This document shows positions 20,298-32,403 of a DNA stretch of 37,763 nt, piece by piece. The DNA is from Mnemiopsis leidyi. Lineage: Eukaryota; Ctenophora; Tentaculata; Lobata; Bolinopsidae. Where the stretch lies: contig JH153047.1 in assembly GCA_000226015.1 (NCBI GenBank), forward strand, positions 181,993 to 219,755, in the 5' to 3' direction. How positions within the stretch are numbered: the first letter of the stretch is position 1; every line of letters begins with the position of its first letter. The notes under the pieces are model-generated. The model saw only the letters and a program-made list of their open reading frames with translations, was not told where the DNA came from and searched no databases. Position numbers and translations under genes: made by a program.

Positions 20298-23200
20298 TTT
20301 ATCTGCTAGAGTAGGTGGTTCAACATTTGCTTTTATTTAGTATAGCTTTTGTAGTGTAGTACCTTTCTAGTTGCAGTTTAAACTTGGTTTCTGGTTGTTA
20401 TTTGGCGTACAAGATAATAAATATCCAAGATAAAACAAGGTGGATGTAAGGGAAATAAGAAAATGACAGATAAGATAGATAAAAAAGATGATAGAAATAT
20501 CTCCACGATGAAAGCTGGTAGCAAGTGAAGTCCATATTCAACTAAATTAAACTATCAGAGCTTTACATCTCCTAATATCGGACTGCTTTATAATTTCGGG
20601 TAATAGGTCCACTAAATTGGTCATTGCTTAGCATCCAGTAATTACTTCGCTTGCACATTACTCTATTTGCGCTTCATGAATCTATTCATCGCATTACAAT
20701 CAACGATTATTATAATGACATACTATAAACAAATAGTTCTACTGTTTGTTGAGATTTCGGTCAAAGTAAAAGTCATGTCATTGATTTCCTACACCAAAAC
20801 ACGATCCGTTGTGTATGGGACACGCGATCCAACATTTGACCTGACAATATTTTATAGTTGATATAGTTGTAGCACTACTATAATACACATAATTTGAGGC
20901 TCTATTGATGTAATTAAACGAAGATTTCAAGCCTTTATTATCTGAGTGTTTCTCTTCTGACCACCAACATCATAGTAGTTGGTAGTAGAATGATACAATC
21001 GGGTAGGTACGATCAACACATGTTTAACAAGAATCGAAATTTATCCCAAAATCCCTTCGAGCAAGTTAAGTCGACCACAAGGTGCAATAAATATAAAAAC
21101 AGGAAAAAACGCACAAATTTCAGTAGAACTCCCTGGTTACCATGTTCACTACACTACCTGTAGAAATCTATTCGACTTCGCTCCGTTCTGAGCGACACCA
21201 GGGCGGAAATCATCAAAAATAGTTACGTTTAATTTAGTGATCCAATTACGTCCAGACTTTTTTCCTGCACACAGCAATCTCGCTCAATCAAATCTCATTT
21301 TTACACTCAACATCAGTGTGACTGTTGTGATCAACAAGGTCATGGTACAGTCTGCTACAAGTACATACATATGGTACAGTATATGTTTGTATGGTTCAGG
21401 TATTGAGGTATAGGGTACAGGTATATGGTTCAGTCTGTTTGACTGAAAACCAGTATTACATTATGATAGAAGTTTAGGAAAGTTAAGCTTGTACAAGATA
21501 GGCTTAAATGCCACAATTTAGTTAGTGATTAAAAACAACCAAACTTAGATAAATTCGGTCAAACACAAGGAAAAGTTTTGTGATGTAGTTGTACAAACCG
21601 ACCCAATATACACACATTTTGGGTGGTTAATCGAGGAAACGTGGGATCTAGCGGACATGCGTTATAACATTAGCAATAGCACCTCCCCGTGCCTGGTATA
21701 TGGAAACCAAGTGTCCTTAATTGGCGTCATAATAACCTCTTTTATAAGCTCAATCTGTCAGTTACACCTTACCGCATAGTTCGTGCGTGTATCACTAGAT
21801 TTTACCGCATAATATGTGCGTACATCATCGGATTTGTGGAATCATATACTTAAGTGGGATTAAAGTGGATGGGAGTTTTTAATTTAATGGCGATTTTCGA
21901 TCATCGTCAGATATGGAATCTTTCTGGGGCCGGATCGTGACGAAGCAATGTATTGGTAGCTCTGCACTGTGTCCTTAAAACTTTAAAACAGAAAGTGGCT
22001 CCAATTTGCTCTGTAGTTAGAAACAAAACTAAGCATGTAGAGCAAGGCTACAAATCATCGGTCAACCAATTATCACTCATCATTGTATTGAACCACGTTG
22101 CCATTTCCTATTTTGCTTAAAAGCATTACCAAAACTTAATGGGCTAAATGGACTGAAAAACTCAATGTTTTGCCGAGCAGTTGGTGTTAAATTGAATTCA
22201 ACTTTAGGTAAAATGTGGGTCTAATGTCACACTCAGCCATCATTGGTTACTGCTATTAACAAAGATTAGAGTTCGTAGAAAGTGAGATTATAGATAGTAC
22301 ACATCCGGATAGTGTAAGGAGCAAGTTTATTTCGGTAATTAATTATTGTAAGCAGTTACTTAGCTTATAGTTACTAATGAGAAGTTACTTATCTCATCAT
22401 CTAAGTTACAAAATTACTAGACGTATAAAGTTACAAACAAAACATTTATGGATAACTCATAACTAAACATGTAAAGTTACTTCACATATGAGATCTCACT
22501 ATTTCTGATCAATAAAGGAATAGGATAGCTCATAGCAGTAGCATTTTCGCTTAGAACTCTTGTGACAAGTCTGTACTATAAAACATGGTAGCAGGATTAC
22601 TTCTCGGCCCTCGATTGCCTCAAGAATAGCAACTCTTCAAAATTTTGTCGATGTTTTTAAAAGTGCGAGTTACGAAGCTTTTCTTTCTATGGCTATAAAT
22701 TTGTTTCAAATCTAGCGTCGAGAGATCAAAGGTCACGATTTCAGAAAAAGAAGCTGAATAAACATGACCACCCAAACAGCAGCACCTATGAAGGTAGGAC
22801 ATTATGCTGCTTACCCTAACCGAGCTAGAACACCACCACCATAAGTCCATATGTATAATTGCCATGAAGTTGTCATACACCAATTAGGAGCATGAATGAA
22901 ACATGCTTCTACTTAGTGCTGGTCCGAGGTCTAACCCTTCGTCTGAGTTTGTGAACAGACCAGGTCAGCATCTGTTTAACAAGGTCAGTATTAAGTAGGT
23001 TTAATGGGACTTGACAGTCCAAATCACGCTTCGACGAAGAATAGCATTAATTGGGTTTGAGAATCATGATATGTAGGTGTGTTGGCCCTAGGTAACAATT
23101 AGGTTTTTGGAGATCTTGATAATGTTTTTGAAGATCGAAAAATTTTCTGTGCAATGCATGTTTTTAGATGATTTAAAATTGCTCAAAGTATTTTCGGATC

Positions 23201-23696
23201 TTTATAAAGTTATGCTATGAGCATTGTGATTCAAGACTTGGGTTTTTATCTGCAAACAACATTGTTGTTACACTTCGGTATTCAAATACTTATGGATCAA
23301 CAGCAACTGTGTCAGTATGTAATTTTTGGCAAAAAACAAAAGCGACACCGGTCACGCAAATGCAGTGATACGTCGACAAAGGAGAAACTTAAACAGTAGA
23401 ACAATATTTCGGGTAAAATTTGACAGCCGCATAATAAGAAGATTGCGAACCAGCACACTGAGCTGTAAATCAGGAAATGTCTTGAAGTGAAGTTTTGTTC
23501 AGGCTAGATGTTAGGTTTGCTGTCACCAATTTCTCGAGTTATCAAGTAAGGTATCTTACTATAGACTATTTAAAACATATAAGCTGAAACTTATAAGCAG
23601 GAACTTATAAGCAGAGACCAATTTCCTCCTGTTTTCAGTGAAATTACAATAAAAAAGAACGCGAATTCTCCTCTATTGCTTAGGAAGTCTTCTGCT

Positions 23697-23777
23697 CTGA
23701 TTTGAATGTTACTTTTCTCTGTATGACTAAGAAATGCGATCTTTTAGTCATACAGAGAAAAGTAACATTCAAATCAG
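23697..23777. repeat. perfect 34-bp-arm hairpin
   Basis: Arms 23697-23730 and 23744-23777 are exact reverse complements with a 13-nt loop (gaaatgcgatctt). The structure is bracketed by 13-bp direct repeats gaagtcttctgct at 23684-23696 and 23820-23832. It could be a small foldback transposon or recent inverted duplication, or a transcribed hairpin feeding small RNAs. Confidence 0.85.
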
Positions 23778-24752
23778 AAGTGTTATGAGACTGAATAACT
23801 ATCCGCTGCTACTACAAAAGAAGTCTTCTGCTTCACATTTTTAGAAGCTAAGTCTCATCAGGATCCTACAGGTTATGTCAAATACAAGTCTGCTTGTGAA
23901 GGTATACACGTATATACCACGTACATCTGCCAAGTAACTGAATAACAAGAACGGGTTATTGCACTACCTCTTTCGTTGTGACTATAAGTGTTATTATTGC
24001 TTGTGTATCCTAGAACGGCAGAGCAACAGGAAAGTGATTAAAAGCAAAGCAGTATGTCGTATGATAAAGTCATGAAGTTATTGCTAGTTTACAATAACGT
24101 TCGTTGTAGGTGCTTGTGTGTGTGCATTCAGTTTGCTGATTCTATTATAAACTAAGACTATTCTGTTTCCGACGTGTCTGTAACTACAAATCAGGGCAGC
24201 CGCTTTATTGATAAAAACAATTTATTATTTTTTGTTTTGACTTAACAACAGAACTGATAAAACGGCATTAATTTAGCAGGGTCGATTAAAAGTTACGAGC
24301 TGTTTTTTGCTACACATATCCTATGAATAAAGGAATAATTGAATATGCTGGTCCATTTTCGTCGGTCATCACAAGTTCATTGATAAGTTAATAAGTTAAT
24401 AATAATTTACTGCGATTTTCCCATTGGGTTTTAGTGAAGATGCATCTGCACAAGTAACAAAACGACTTCCTTTCAATTTGTATAACGAATTATCGATTCT
24501 AAAAATCATCGCGTCGCACAAACAATTTTTGATATTTCACACTACAAAACGTCCTCTCCATCAATCTTTCGGTACTACCGACATTATGACATTACATTCC
24601 CGACGACCGACATTACCAGATGAAATTACAGCATTGATAAGCCGTCGGCATTCTCGGAAAGGAAATTTTTAGTATCATGTGATTTGGACTGACCAATATG
24701 ATGATTGAGGAGTCTGGTATAACGAACAAGTAATTTTGAGATTTTTTCCCGT

Positions 24753-24791
24753 ATCTTGCCATTTGGGCCCGAAGGGCCCAAATGGCAAGAT
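24753..24791. repeat. perfect 18-bp-arm hairpin, GAA loop
   Basis: Arms 24753-24770 (atcttgccatttgggccc) and 24774-24791 are exact complements around GAA. Confidence 0.9.
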
Positions 24792-24803
24792 TGTTTTGAT
24801 ACG

Positions 24804-24823
24804 TTTTGTGCACGTGCACAAAA
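24804..24823. repeat. 20-bp perfect palindrome containing CACGTG
   Basis: ttttgtgcacgtgcacaaaa is a perfect palindrome 12 bp after the previous hairpin. The two probably form one palindromic module. Confidence 0.9.
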
Positions 24824-25301
24824 AGTACAAAACAAGGGTTGGCGATCGACAGCGTAAATCGGGGTATTATGGAATATTAGCTCAAAAAGTGTCCGTCCAT
24901 CCGTACGTAGGCGCGCACGTCCGCGCGCACGCTCCTTTATCAAAATTAATTATGTATACAAATACGATTATAGGTTTTAACTGCCTGAGGCCGCATAATG
25001 GATTTCACATCTGCATCATGAAATGTATACATAATTGCCTTGCAACAACTGCAACAAAATGTGCGATCAAACAATAACAAGTAAAAGTAAAGTCGATCAA
25101 AATTCTTTTGACTTAAGTTTAATTGACTTTTGTCGAATGACAGATTAAGAAATGAATGTAAGACGATTTTAATCCCAGCTCCGAACAAATCTTTTGAACG
25201 ACTAATTCATGAAACGCCATAAGCATAAAAAGTAAAAACAACGCAGTATGAATAAATTATGAAGGCAGCACATACAATACAATTATGACGACGTCATGCA
25301 G

Positions 25302-25680
25302 AGTTAAGATATCTGAAACAAACTATGCAAAGATTCAAAGAACGCGCAATTGTGTTCAAACTTTGCGCGTGCAAATTTTCAAACATATATGGCTGCATCA
25401 AACGGCTGCATTATAACTCGCGCGTCTGCATTTACACGTGCCGATGCAGAACAATTATAACTAATCGAAGTTATGTCTGGTACGAGGTTGTCTGGTACGA
25501 GGTTGTCTGGTACGATCAGGTTGTCTGGTACGAGGTTGTCTGGTACGAGGTTGTCTGGTACGAGGTTGTCTTTACTTTTTTTCATTCCTCATTTCGCAAA
25601 GTTTAATGACAATAAGCGACGGCATGATACGGGAAATTCAGCGGTCACCTGACACAATTAAAGCGGCCGCAATTCTTGTT
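25302..25680 (+). mobile_element. dispersed repeat, copy 1 (inverted relative to copy 2)
   Basis: From agttaagatatctgaaa to gcggccgcaattcttgtt this stretch matches the reverse complement of 37495-37763 along nearly its whole length, including the gcgcgcaattgtgt, tttgcgcgtgcaa, tacgggaaattcagcggtc and NotI-like end segments. No coding frame. Non-autonomous element of unknown class. It carries an internal 15-bp minisatellite absent from copy 2. The left limit is set only by the window edge cutting copy 2. Confidence 0.85.
25474..25570. repeat. 15-bp minisatellite inside the dispersed repeat
   Basis: About six units of gtctggtacgaggtt, one disrupted by gatca near 25515. Copy 2 of the element at 37.6 kb has a single unit here, so the expansion happened within copy 1. 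Confidence 0.9.
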
Positions 25681-25850
25681 ATTATTATATTATTTCAAGT
25701 ATGTATCACAAAAAATCCCGACTCCTTGTACCAAAACCTCGACTATGAAGATCATCCTATTTATCAATAAGTCAGCCATTTTGTCAACTAATTAAAGATT
25801 AAAAATGTAATTACTTAGTTATTTAATCACAAGTTATAATGCTTACTGAC

Positions 25851-25943
25851 CTGATCGTAGCTCCACTTAGCAGCAAATGTCTGAATCCTGTTAGGGTTGT
25901 AAACTTCTCGGGGTTCGAACACGAAGTGGTTGTTGTACATCAT
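25851..25943 (-). CDS. initiator exon, 31 residues, orphan
   Basis: Two consecutive ATGs at 25943, preceded directly by an in-frame TAA with no AG between, so it must be a translation start. Open with coding-like codons to donor GATCAG before GTCAGTAAG, phase 0. The peptide starts MMYNNHFVFEPREV and ends FAAKWSYDQ. No signal peptide. It has the same layout as the cluster exons 5.5 kb to its left and could be an outlying member or the first exon of a separate small gene. The 3' partner is not established, and the family is not recognised. Confidence 0.55.
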
Positions 25944-28900
25944 TTACAGGGGGTGAAGTAAAGTCGTGGTTTTAATCCCGGGATTTCCAGGCTGGATCTG
26001 CCTTGGTGTGGAGAACACTCGGTGCAACCGAGCGTAGCGACCATACAACGGTGCACGCTAGTCTCCTTTAGTTGGTTTCGTTAGAAATTACGTATATAAG
26101 CAGTTTAGTTCCTGTGATAGTCTTAACAATCAAGACAAGGATCAGGCGGCTATCATTTTCTGATTCAGTTTTCTATCCTTCGCCCCGTTTTGGTAAGGAC
26201 GCTATTAGTTCTATAAAATGATCAATTAATGTTCACTACGAAAAACGGCATACTGCCAAGTACTCAAGTAGGACAAATTCACACAATGTAAATCTCAACT
26301 CCTTGAAGTTAAATCAATTTAAATCGTTCATTGTAGGGGCAACATCATTAAAACCACAAAAATTAATAGTAAATTAATCAAAAATAATAAACTAATCAAT
26401 AACTATTGTAATTAACAGGTAGGTGGCGATTGACGCGGTAATTGAGCTTCACACAAAACGTAGAAAAACCATAACTAACAATTGTCAAATCTTTTAGCAT
26501 TTAATCTAGAATATAGATCCAGAAAATATCATGCATTAAGCTGGCACTGTTTATGAACTTTTCCAGGGGTCAAACTGTTAATATTGAGCTGTGTCGCATA
26601 GAACGATTTTCGCGGTTTAACTTGTTTAACCAGTTCAATGCACTATACAGTTCATATGAGCAAATAAATAAGGCATGTAATGCAAGAGCTGTATTGATAA
26701 TGATAGCCGGAGGATTATAAATATACTTGAGGCGGTGCTGTATGTTAGCATTGTTGTATGGTAACATTGCAAACTATAATCTTACATAACAGTTTCACCG
26801 TCAATGCCCCATCAATATACTAATACAGAGAGTCAAAGCGTGGCTGCTACATTTACTTGTTTGCCGCAAATAATCCGTTCAATTATAGAGAGCCTTCATT
26901 GTTAGGAAGCATTGAGGCAAAAAAGTCGTAAGGGTCATGAATTTAATCTCGTTATATATAGCAAGCTAATTGCTTTTTCAGTATTCCCACGCTCGTTTAA
27001 ACAAAGTCCAGCCAACGAAATACCGAAACTCAATATTCTATGATATCATCGTGACTACTTGGGCAACAACCAAGTACGTCAGCTTAATCTAAAGATGCTA
27101 TGTGTCATAAGGCGTTGCAAAGTGCCATGAGAAGTATGAACCACGAAAAAATGAAAAAGTTACACAGATTACAAGAGACGTTCAGCTATATCCGACTGAT
27201 AGCAAGTAGCAATCGTCGGTCGCCTAAATGCACCCTAATCCTCTTTCGTGTCATCAAACAACTGGTGGATTGCAACATTTCGACGAGACCGTCTTAAACT
27301 GGATCCTGGATCTAAGTTACACAATGCAGGTAATGCAAAAAGCAACATGTCTTCAATGGTTGTTAGAACAATCCACTTTCATCCTTCTGTTTGAAGTTGC
27401 TCGTTTGTGTTAATGTTTATCCTTTGTGCTGATTCTTAACTCTTAGAATATGCAGTTTTAAATCATCCGATGGGAAGAAGCAGGGTCAACTTTATTTATC
27501 AAGAAAAACAAAGTGGTGGAATAGTATTTCTTAAAACCGCAATCTGGTTGTTGAACGACGCAAAACGTCCTGTTTTAGACTAAGAAGCAACATCTGAACT
27601 TGCAGCGTGATTGTAGAGCTAGAGGAGTATAAGTGTTCTAAGTTTTGCGGTACTATTGGAACTAGACCAGACTTTTAAACAGCATTAAACAGAAAGTTCA
27701 GATCAGAATATGTTGTTGTTGTTGTTGTTGACAATTGTTGCGTGAAGGCAATTAATGTACCCTGCAGAGAAGGCAGGGAGACTTAGCTGACACAGCTGTA
27801 CCCAGAGAAGGCAGGGAGACTTAGCTGACACAGCTGTACCCAGAGAAGGCAGGGGGACTTAGTTGACACAGCTGAAATACTGCTGGCTTGCTGGGTCAAG
27901 GTTGAGGTTGAATATATAGCCAAAAGTTGAGTTAAGTTGACCAGGCTAGTGTGAAGTAAACCTCATTGTTCGTTTTATTTCAATTGATTCACGGGTTAAT
28001 TATGCGGTGGTCTTTTGAATTGGATTATTGAAAAATTGATAACTAAGCCCAACAACGGGATAAGAATCAAATATTTATCTAAGTGCTCCAACCATTTCAG
28101 GCAGCTCGAATTTAAGAAGCTGTACAGAAAACCTAACAACGCGGTATACTCCTTCGTTATACTGTACTTCTAAACTTGGTTACTTTCAAGTGTTAATTAG
28201 GAATAAATGACTTGTTTTAATCCTGCTATATTTTTTGGCGCTTTAGATAAACTTTCTGTCGATGTTTTTGAAATGGATCAGTGCTTCTATACATCTATAC
28301 AAGTGGCCTGCAGAACAATATCTGAAGAAGGAATGTCCGGTTTTTGATCTTAGTACTAAAATAAGCGATTCAAATAGTGCTAGTGTCCCTCCTCTGCAAA
28401 TTCTACAACTCACTCAACTACTAGTGACCCGTGACCGACGTTAATTTCCTAAATTTACCTGTAAGTGTTAGAACCACATGTCTTGACAAAACTCATAGTA
28501 AACTTGTCTGTTTTTACTGAACATTAGGTTTTAATCCCACTGATGCTAAGACAGCTTGAGTACTGTCTACTGTGCCCTAAATACCCGAACTCAGGTTTCT
28601 GTCAGAAGTAGTAAGGTAATTCTTAACCTTCTAGACGAGTATAAATATTTATGTCGACACAGGGTTTCACTGTCTCTTGGAAAACATGGGAAAACTCTGG
28701 GCCACAAATTCGGCAGTAAAACCGCTAAGCGTCCTTAGTTTCATCATTGTTCATAAAGCAGGAGGATCATGAGTCATCATAAACCGATGGAGCACTTTAA
28801 CTTAGGTTTATTCAACTTTATATATCACTGTAATCTAACTCTAAGATATTCCAGGTGACTTCCCAAAGAGTTAAAAACGAGTCCAAAAAGCTCAGTTAAA

Positions 28901-29873
28901 AATCTAACAAACTAAAAAGGCCTGAAATTAATTTAACTTAAAGGTCAAAATAGGAGCTTAAAAAAGACGATTTTTTTAAAGATTTAGAGGGCACATCAGT
29001 AAGCAAAAGAATCAACAAAAATGCTATTTTCCATTTCCGCTGCAGGGAGTCCCTGTACGATTTGAGTTTATTCAGCTTGTTTAGCTAAGGCCTTAGATCA
29101 ACAAACTGATTAACAAGAAATTGACTTGATTGTGATATTCGATATTGTCAAGCTGTCTAAACATTTACGATTTGTTTCGTTGAGGGACCGGAGCAACCTG
29201 GGTGACAAAATGATTCTCTGAATGGGGGATGTCTATCAAAACATCAAGCCAATTTAGTAAGATCTGTGATTGCATTAAAGCTTGGATGAGTTCAAAATCG
29301 GCCAATGATAGCTAAAGCTTTAAAAACTCAGTAACGATGAAAGGCGTTTATGGTCACATCAAATAAACTCAAGCTGATTTCGCGCAAACGGCGGAGAGCA
29401 TTGGTTTTGTGCAAAAGACGACAAATTTTAATGAATCTCATCAAATAGCAAGTGATCAAGCACGTGTCATTAAAGTTATGTCGTATTGCTGGTTCTTCCA
29501 AATATTCGACATCACCAGCTAACATGAAAACTTATTTTTGACACGTATCTCGGATATCCGTCAGTTAAACTTTGCAATGCATCAACTCCGTTAAACTTTA
29601 GCCTTTCGTCGTCACCATCATTTCTTCCCTACTACAACTAAGAAGCACCACTTTGTAGCAATTCTTTTGAAAAGGACTAACATTTTATCAAGTTGAAACA
29701 TCAATATGTTTGTGCATGAAACTTGTGCATGGTACTTGAAATAACAAAGCTAAAACCCAAAAACATCTCATGTAGTCAGCATGAAACATATCAAAAAAAG
29801 AGTCAACACATTTAAACAAATTGCGGAGAAATCATATAACAATTCAACCTGTAGTTAAACGAAACGCTGATGA
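25944..29873. other. stretch without a confident gene
   Basis: The first 100 bp are GC-richer and could be the 5' UTR/promoter of the 25851 exon. The rest is AT-rich, with a (ttg)6 tract at about 27712-27731 and a 39-bp triplication at 27765-27876. ATG frames of 60-65 codons at 27100-27297 and 28262-28444 (plus) and 29328-29525 (minus) are at the length expected by chance and show no domains. Confidence 0.3.
27765..27876. repeat. 39-bp tandem repeat, three units
   Basis: Unit beginning cagagaaggcagggagac and ending cagctgtaccc, almost identical in copies 1 and 2. The third has g and t substitutions and is truncated. Confidence 0.9.
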
Positions 29874-30251
29874 CAATGTAGAACTAGAAGCGTTAACTTT
29901 AAGGATACAAAACCAAGGATGCCTGACCAGAATCATTTCCAGAAAGGTACTCGAACTAGGAACCCTAACCAGAAACAGTTCCAGAAAGGTACGAGAACAA
30001 GGATGCCTGACCAGAAACAGTTCTAGGAAGATAGTAGAACAAGGATGCCTGGCCAGAATCAGTTCTAGGATAAGGAAGGTACAAGAACTAGGAACCCTGG
30101 CCAGAATCAGTCACAGAAGGTGACTCGCGACGCCTCTGTCAAATTTCCCGCCCCTCGTAAGCAACCTACCTTAAACAAGATTTCTATGTTTGGGTTAGAC
30201 TTTCTGCAGGAGTTCTTTAGAACAGATTTGTTAAATCAGGTTGGAGTGTAA
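29874..30251 (+). pseudogene. repeat-coding relic with two in-frame TAG codons
   Basis: One plus-strand frame carries five 14-residue units (42 bp) of the form R[MN]P[DNG]Q[KN][QH]FQKGTRT, then a non-repetitive C-terminus (RDASVKFPAPRKQPTLNK, then MFGLDFLQEFF) and a TAA at 30249-30251. Units 3 and 4 both have TTC TAG where units 1 and 2 have TTC CAG (TAG at 30024 and 30066). No ATG lies in frame before the array. A second frame is open across the repeats (29821-30123) only because 42 is divisible by three. Best read as a decayed exon or element-derived gene rich in Arg/Gln; no family recognised. Readthrough or editing cannot be excluded. Confidence 0.5.
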
Positions 30252-31239
30252 TCTCGACGTCATTATCGCCCGTACCAAGATCGAATATAGTGTTAGTTAT
30301 CTGCCGCGTCATCACCGAAATGCGGCCAAATTTTTTTGGATCATGGAGGCATGGAGCAATATACTTTCTTCAAATCTTTTAAGATGGGTGGTGGCATAAC
30401 GTTGCTCTACAATCTTAGAACCAAGTTAAAAATACATTTCATTTTTGGCATAACTCTGCTATGTTGAGTTAAAATTTAGGTGGATAAAGCACTGTAGTTC
30501 TCCTGTTTATTAGAGTATGGTCGTAGCTGAGACTTGATTACGTCATCAACCTGGTATTGCTTATCCAATTCCAAAAGATACACAATTCTAAATCTTCCAT
30601 ACCAAGACGTTCATTACCCCATTCTTGATATACAACTAAGTTTGTTATGAACTATTCAGTCATTGTCTATTACTGGATCATTGAAATTAGTGACGACACT
30701 ATACCAAACAGACAGACAGAAAACACATCGGAACTGAGGTAAAGTGAGAAAATTCCCCCTGACAAACAATTGTGGACGGTGCTTTTTTCCAGGTTGTCCG
30801 CTAATAATTACGTCCGCACATACCTCTGCCGACGTGGTTGTCTTGATAGCTCCAGCCAGCTTTGCTAATGATAATTATGTGCGTATCTAGTGACGGCAAT
30901 AAGTTTTAAATGCATGCCAGATACGCTTCAGATCAGCTTTACCGATATGTGTGTGACACTTGATATAGTGGCCAGATATTATCACAGCTCCGAAGCTGTC
31001 AGATGATGTCACCTTAAAAGTGCTGCAAGCTTGTTTGTCAGCTAAAGAACACTTAAGCTGGCACTTCAACATACGTTCTCAAATCTAATAGTTGAAGTTT
31101 ATCTAGCTTGACAGAACGCCACACAAAAACCAGAACATTAAAACACACACCCAGAACCTCATATCTCCTCCCCTCTTATAGACTGCAGAGTCCAGACCCC
31201 TTGATCATACCCCACTACCCCAGCTCTCACGCAGTCTTC

Positions 31240-31335
31240 TCAACTAGTTTTGTTGTAGGGCCTCCGCCAGGCCGATAGTAATAAAACCGCGCCTGCGACT
31301 GCCAGTACTGCTGATGTGGCAGTCCAGCGGCCAGG
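31240..31335 (-). CDS. terminal exon of a small single-pass membrane protein
   Basis: A strong acceptor (GGACAATTTTCTCAG) opens in phase 0 and encodes PGRWTATSAVLAVAGAVLLL followed by SAWRRPYNKTS and TGA at 31240-31242. This is a clean membrane helix (about 17 residues from AVLAVAGAVLLLSAW) followed by a basic cytosolic stub. The region is GC-rich compared with its surroundings. It pairs in phase with the initiator exon at 32369-32464 across a 1033-bp intron, giving a 63-residue protein. Size and layout recall small subunits of ER or mitochondrial membrane complexes, but no family is recognised and location is not predictable. Confidence 0.55.
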   Translation of the reverse strand, partial: PGRWTATSAVLAVAGAVLLLSAWRRPYNKTS

Positions 31336-32317
31336 CTGAGAAAATTGTCCTAACAGTATACCTAACCAGGGCTGGTCTGGCAGTTTGGTGTCGTTACGGC
31401 GGATTACTGTTGACGCTCGGGTGTCTGGTCCGGCCCGAACGTTTTAGCTAAACTCTGGGGGAATTAGAGCTGAGGTACACCCAGACATAGCTTCTCATTG
31501 TTCAGTCATGTGGTCAGATATGATCTGAAGTTCATGGTTATTGTGGGTATGGAGTGTTGTACTCCTGTCATTCTATTTGATGTGGAGTTCATTTTGATAT
31601 AGATCGTTCATCGTAAATTCTCGACAAACCATTCTCAGCTCTCAAAATTTTAGTTTCCTCCAGTCTGTACCAATTAAGTAGAGTTTTACATTAGGATTAT
31701 AATGTCGCAATAGCATTGAAATAAAATTAAGTACAACAAAAGGAAAATTTATCCAACATCCAACAACCCTTAACTTTGTACCGTAACTTATCATAGTTGG
31801 TGCAAAGTAAGGATTGTTTTAAGAGTTGAACAATTAAGTAATAATAAAAAATGGATGGCAATTCACTGAACAGTAAATAGTACACATTCTTATGTTCTCT
31901 TGTTTGGATATTCGACTCATAGTTGGTCTAATCACAATGTGGTGGAGCAAGGAGAATTCACAAATTCGATGATTGACTTACAAGAAAATTGGAAAATAAA
32001 AGATACAAGAAAATTGTAAAATAAAAGTTGTAATTATTATAATATTGCCATATAATCAAGAATTACCCGCCTCAGTCATAAGGTCATGATCGTTAAGTTC
32101 ACCCCATCATTCGTTCAATATGTATGATTGCACATAAAAAAGCTTATATGACCAAATGACACGGTGTTCACGTAATAATGTAAGAGTAACGGTTCCAAAA
32201 AATTCTTCTAAGGTTTTAATGTCAATTTTCTTTCTTAAAGTACTAACTTGTAAAATTCGAGTAGTTAGAAAAAGCTAGGAAAAGTAAATTACGAACTACA
32301 AATTGTACCTATAGTTT
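31336..32317. other. presumed intron of the 31-32 kb gene
   Basis: AT-rich sequence with no other coding segment seen. The 5' end of the intron (minus sense) contains the duplicated copy of the exon end. Confidence 0.45.
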
Positions 32318-32403
32318 ATCTCACCTCCAAGATTAGATCGGGATTCCAGAAAATATGCCCTATCTCACCTCCAAGATAAGATCGGGATTCCAGAAAATAT
32401 GTC
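32318..32403. repeat. 43-bp tandem duplication spanning an exon end and splice donor
   Basis: Two 43-bp copies (32318-32360 and 32361-32403), differing at two or three positions, each contain the last 35 bp of the 32369-32464 exon and its donor GAG/GTGAGATA. The exon uses the right-hand copy. Use of the second donor would add 43 bp and hit a TAG at once. Confidence 0.85.

Larger units (their letters stand above)
20298..25301. other. 5-kb stretch without a confident gene
   Basis: AT-rich with structured DNA: a perfect long hairpin at 23697-23777, palindromes at 24753-24823 and loose repeats near 21380-21440 and 22340-22480. Two minus-strand acceptors (about 21442 and 23470) open in phase 0 into frames ending at stops (58 and 36 codons, both with hydrophobic stretches). 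Either could be a 3' exon for the 25851 initiator exon, but neither is secure. Confidence 0.3.

Noticed and set aside
25862-25937. tRNA-like pattern: ggttcgaac with flanking ccactt/aagtgg
   Set aside because: The T-stem and D-arm do not pair properly, and the segment reads as an open coding exon on the minus strand.
31150-31480. GC-rich block considered as a SINE or tRNA-derived element
   Set aside because: No A/B box pair or tail; better explained by the terminal exon 31240-31335 and its flanks.
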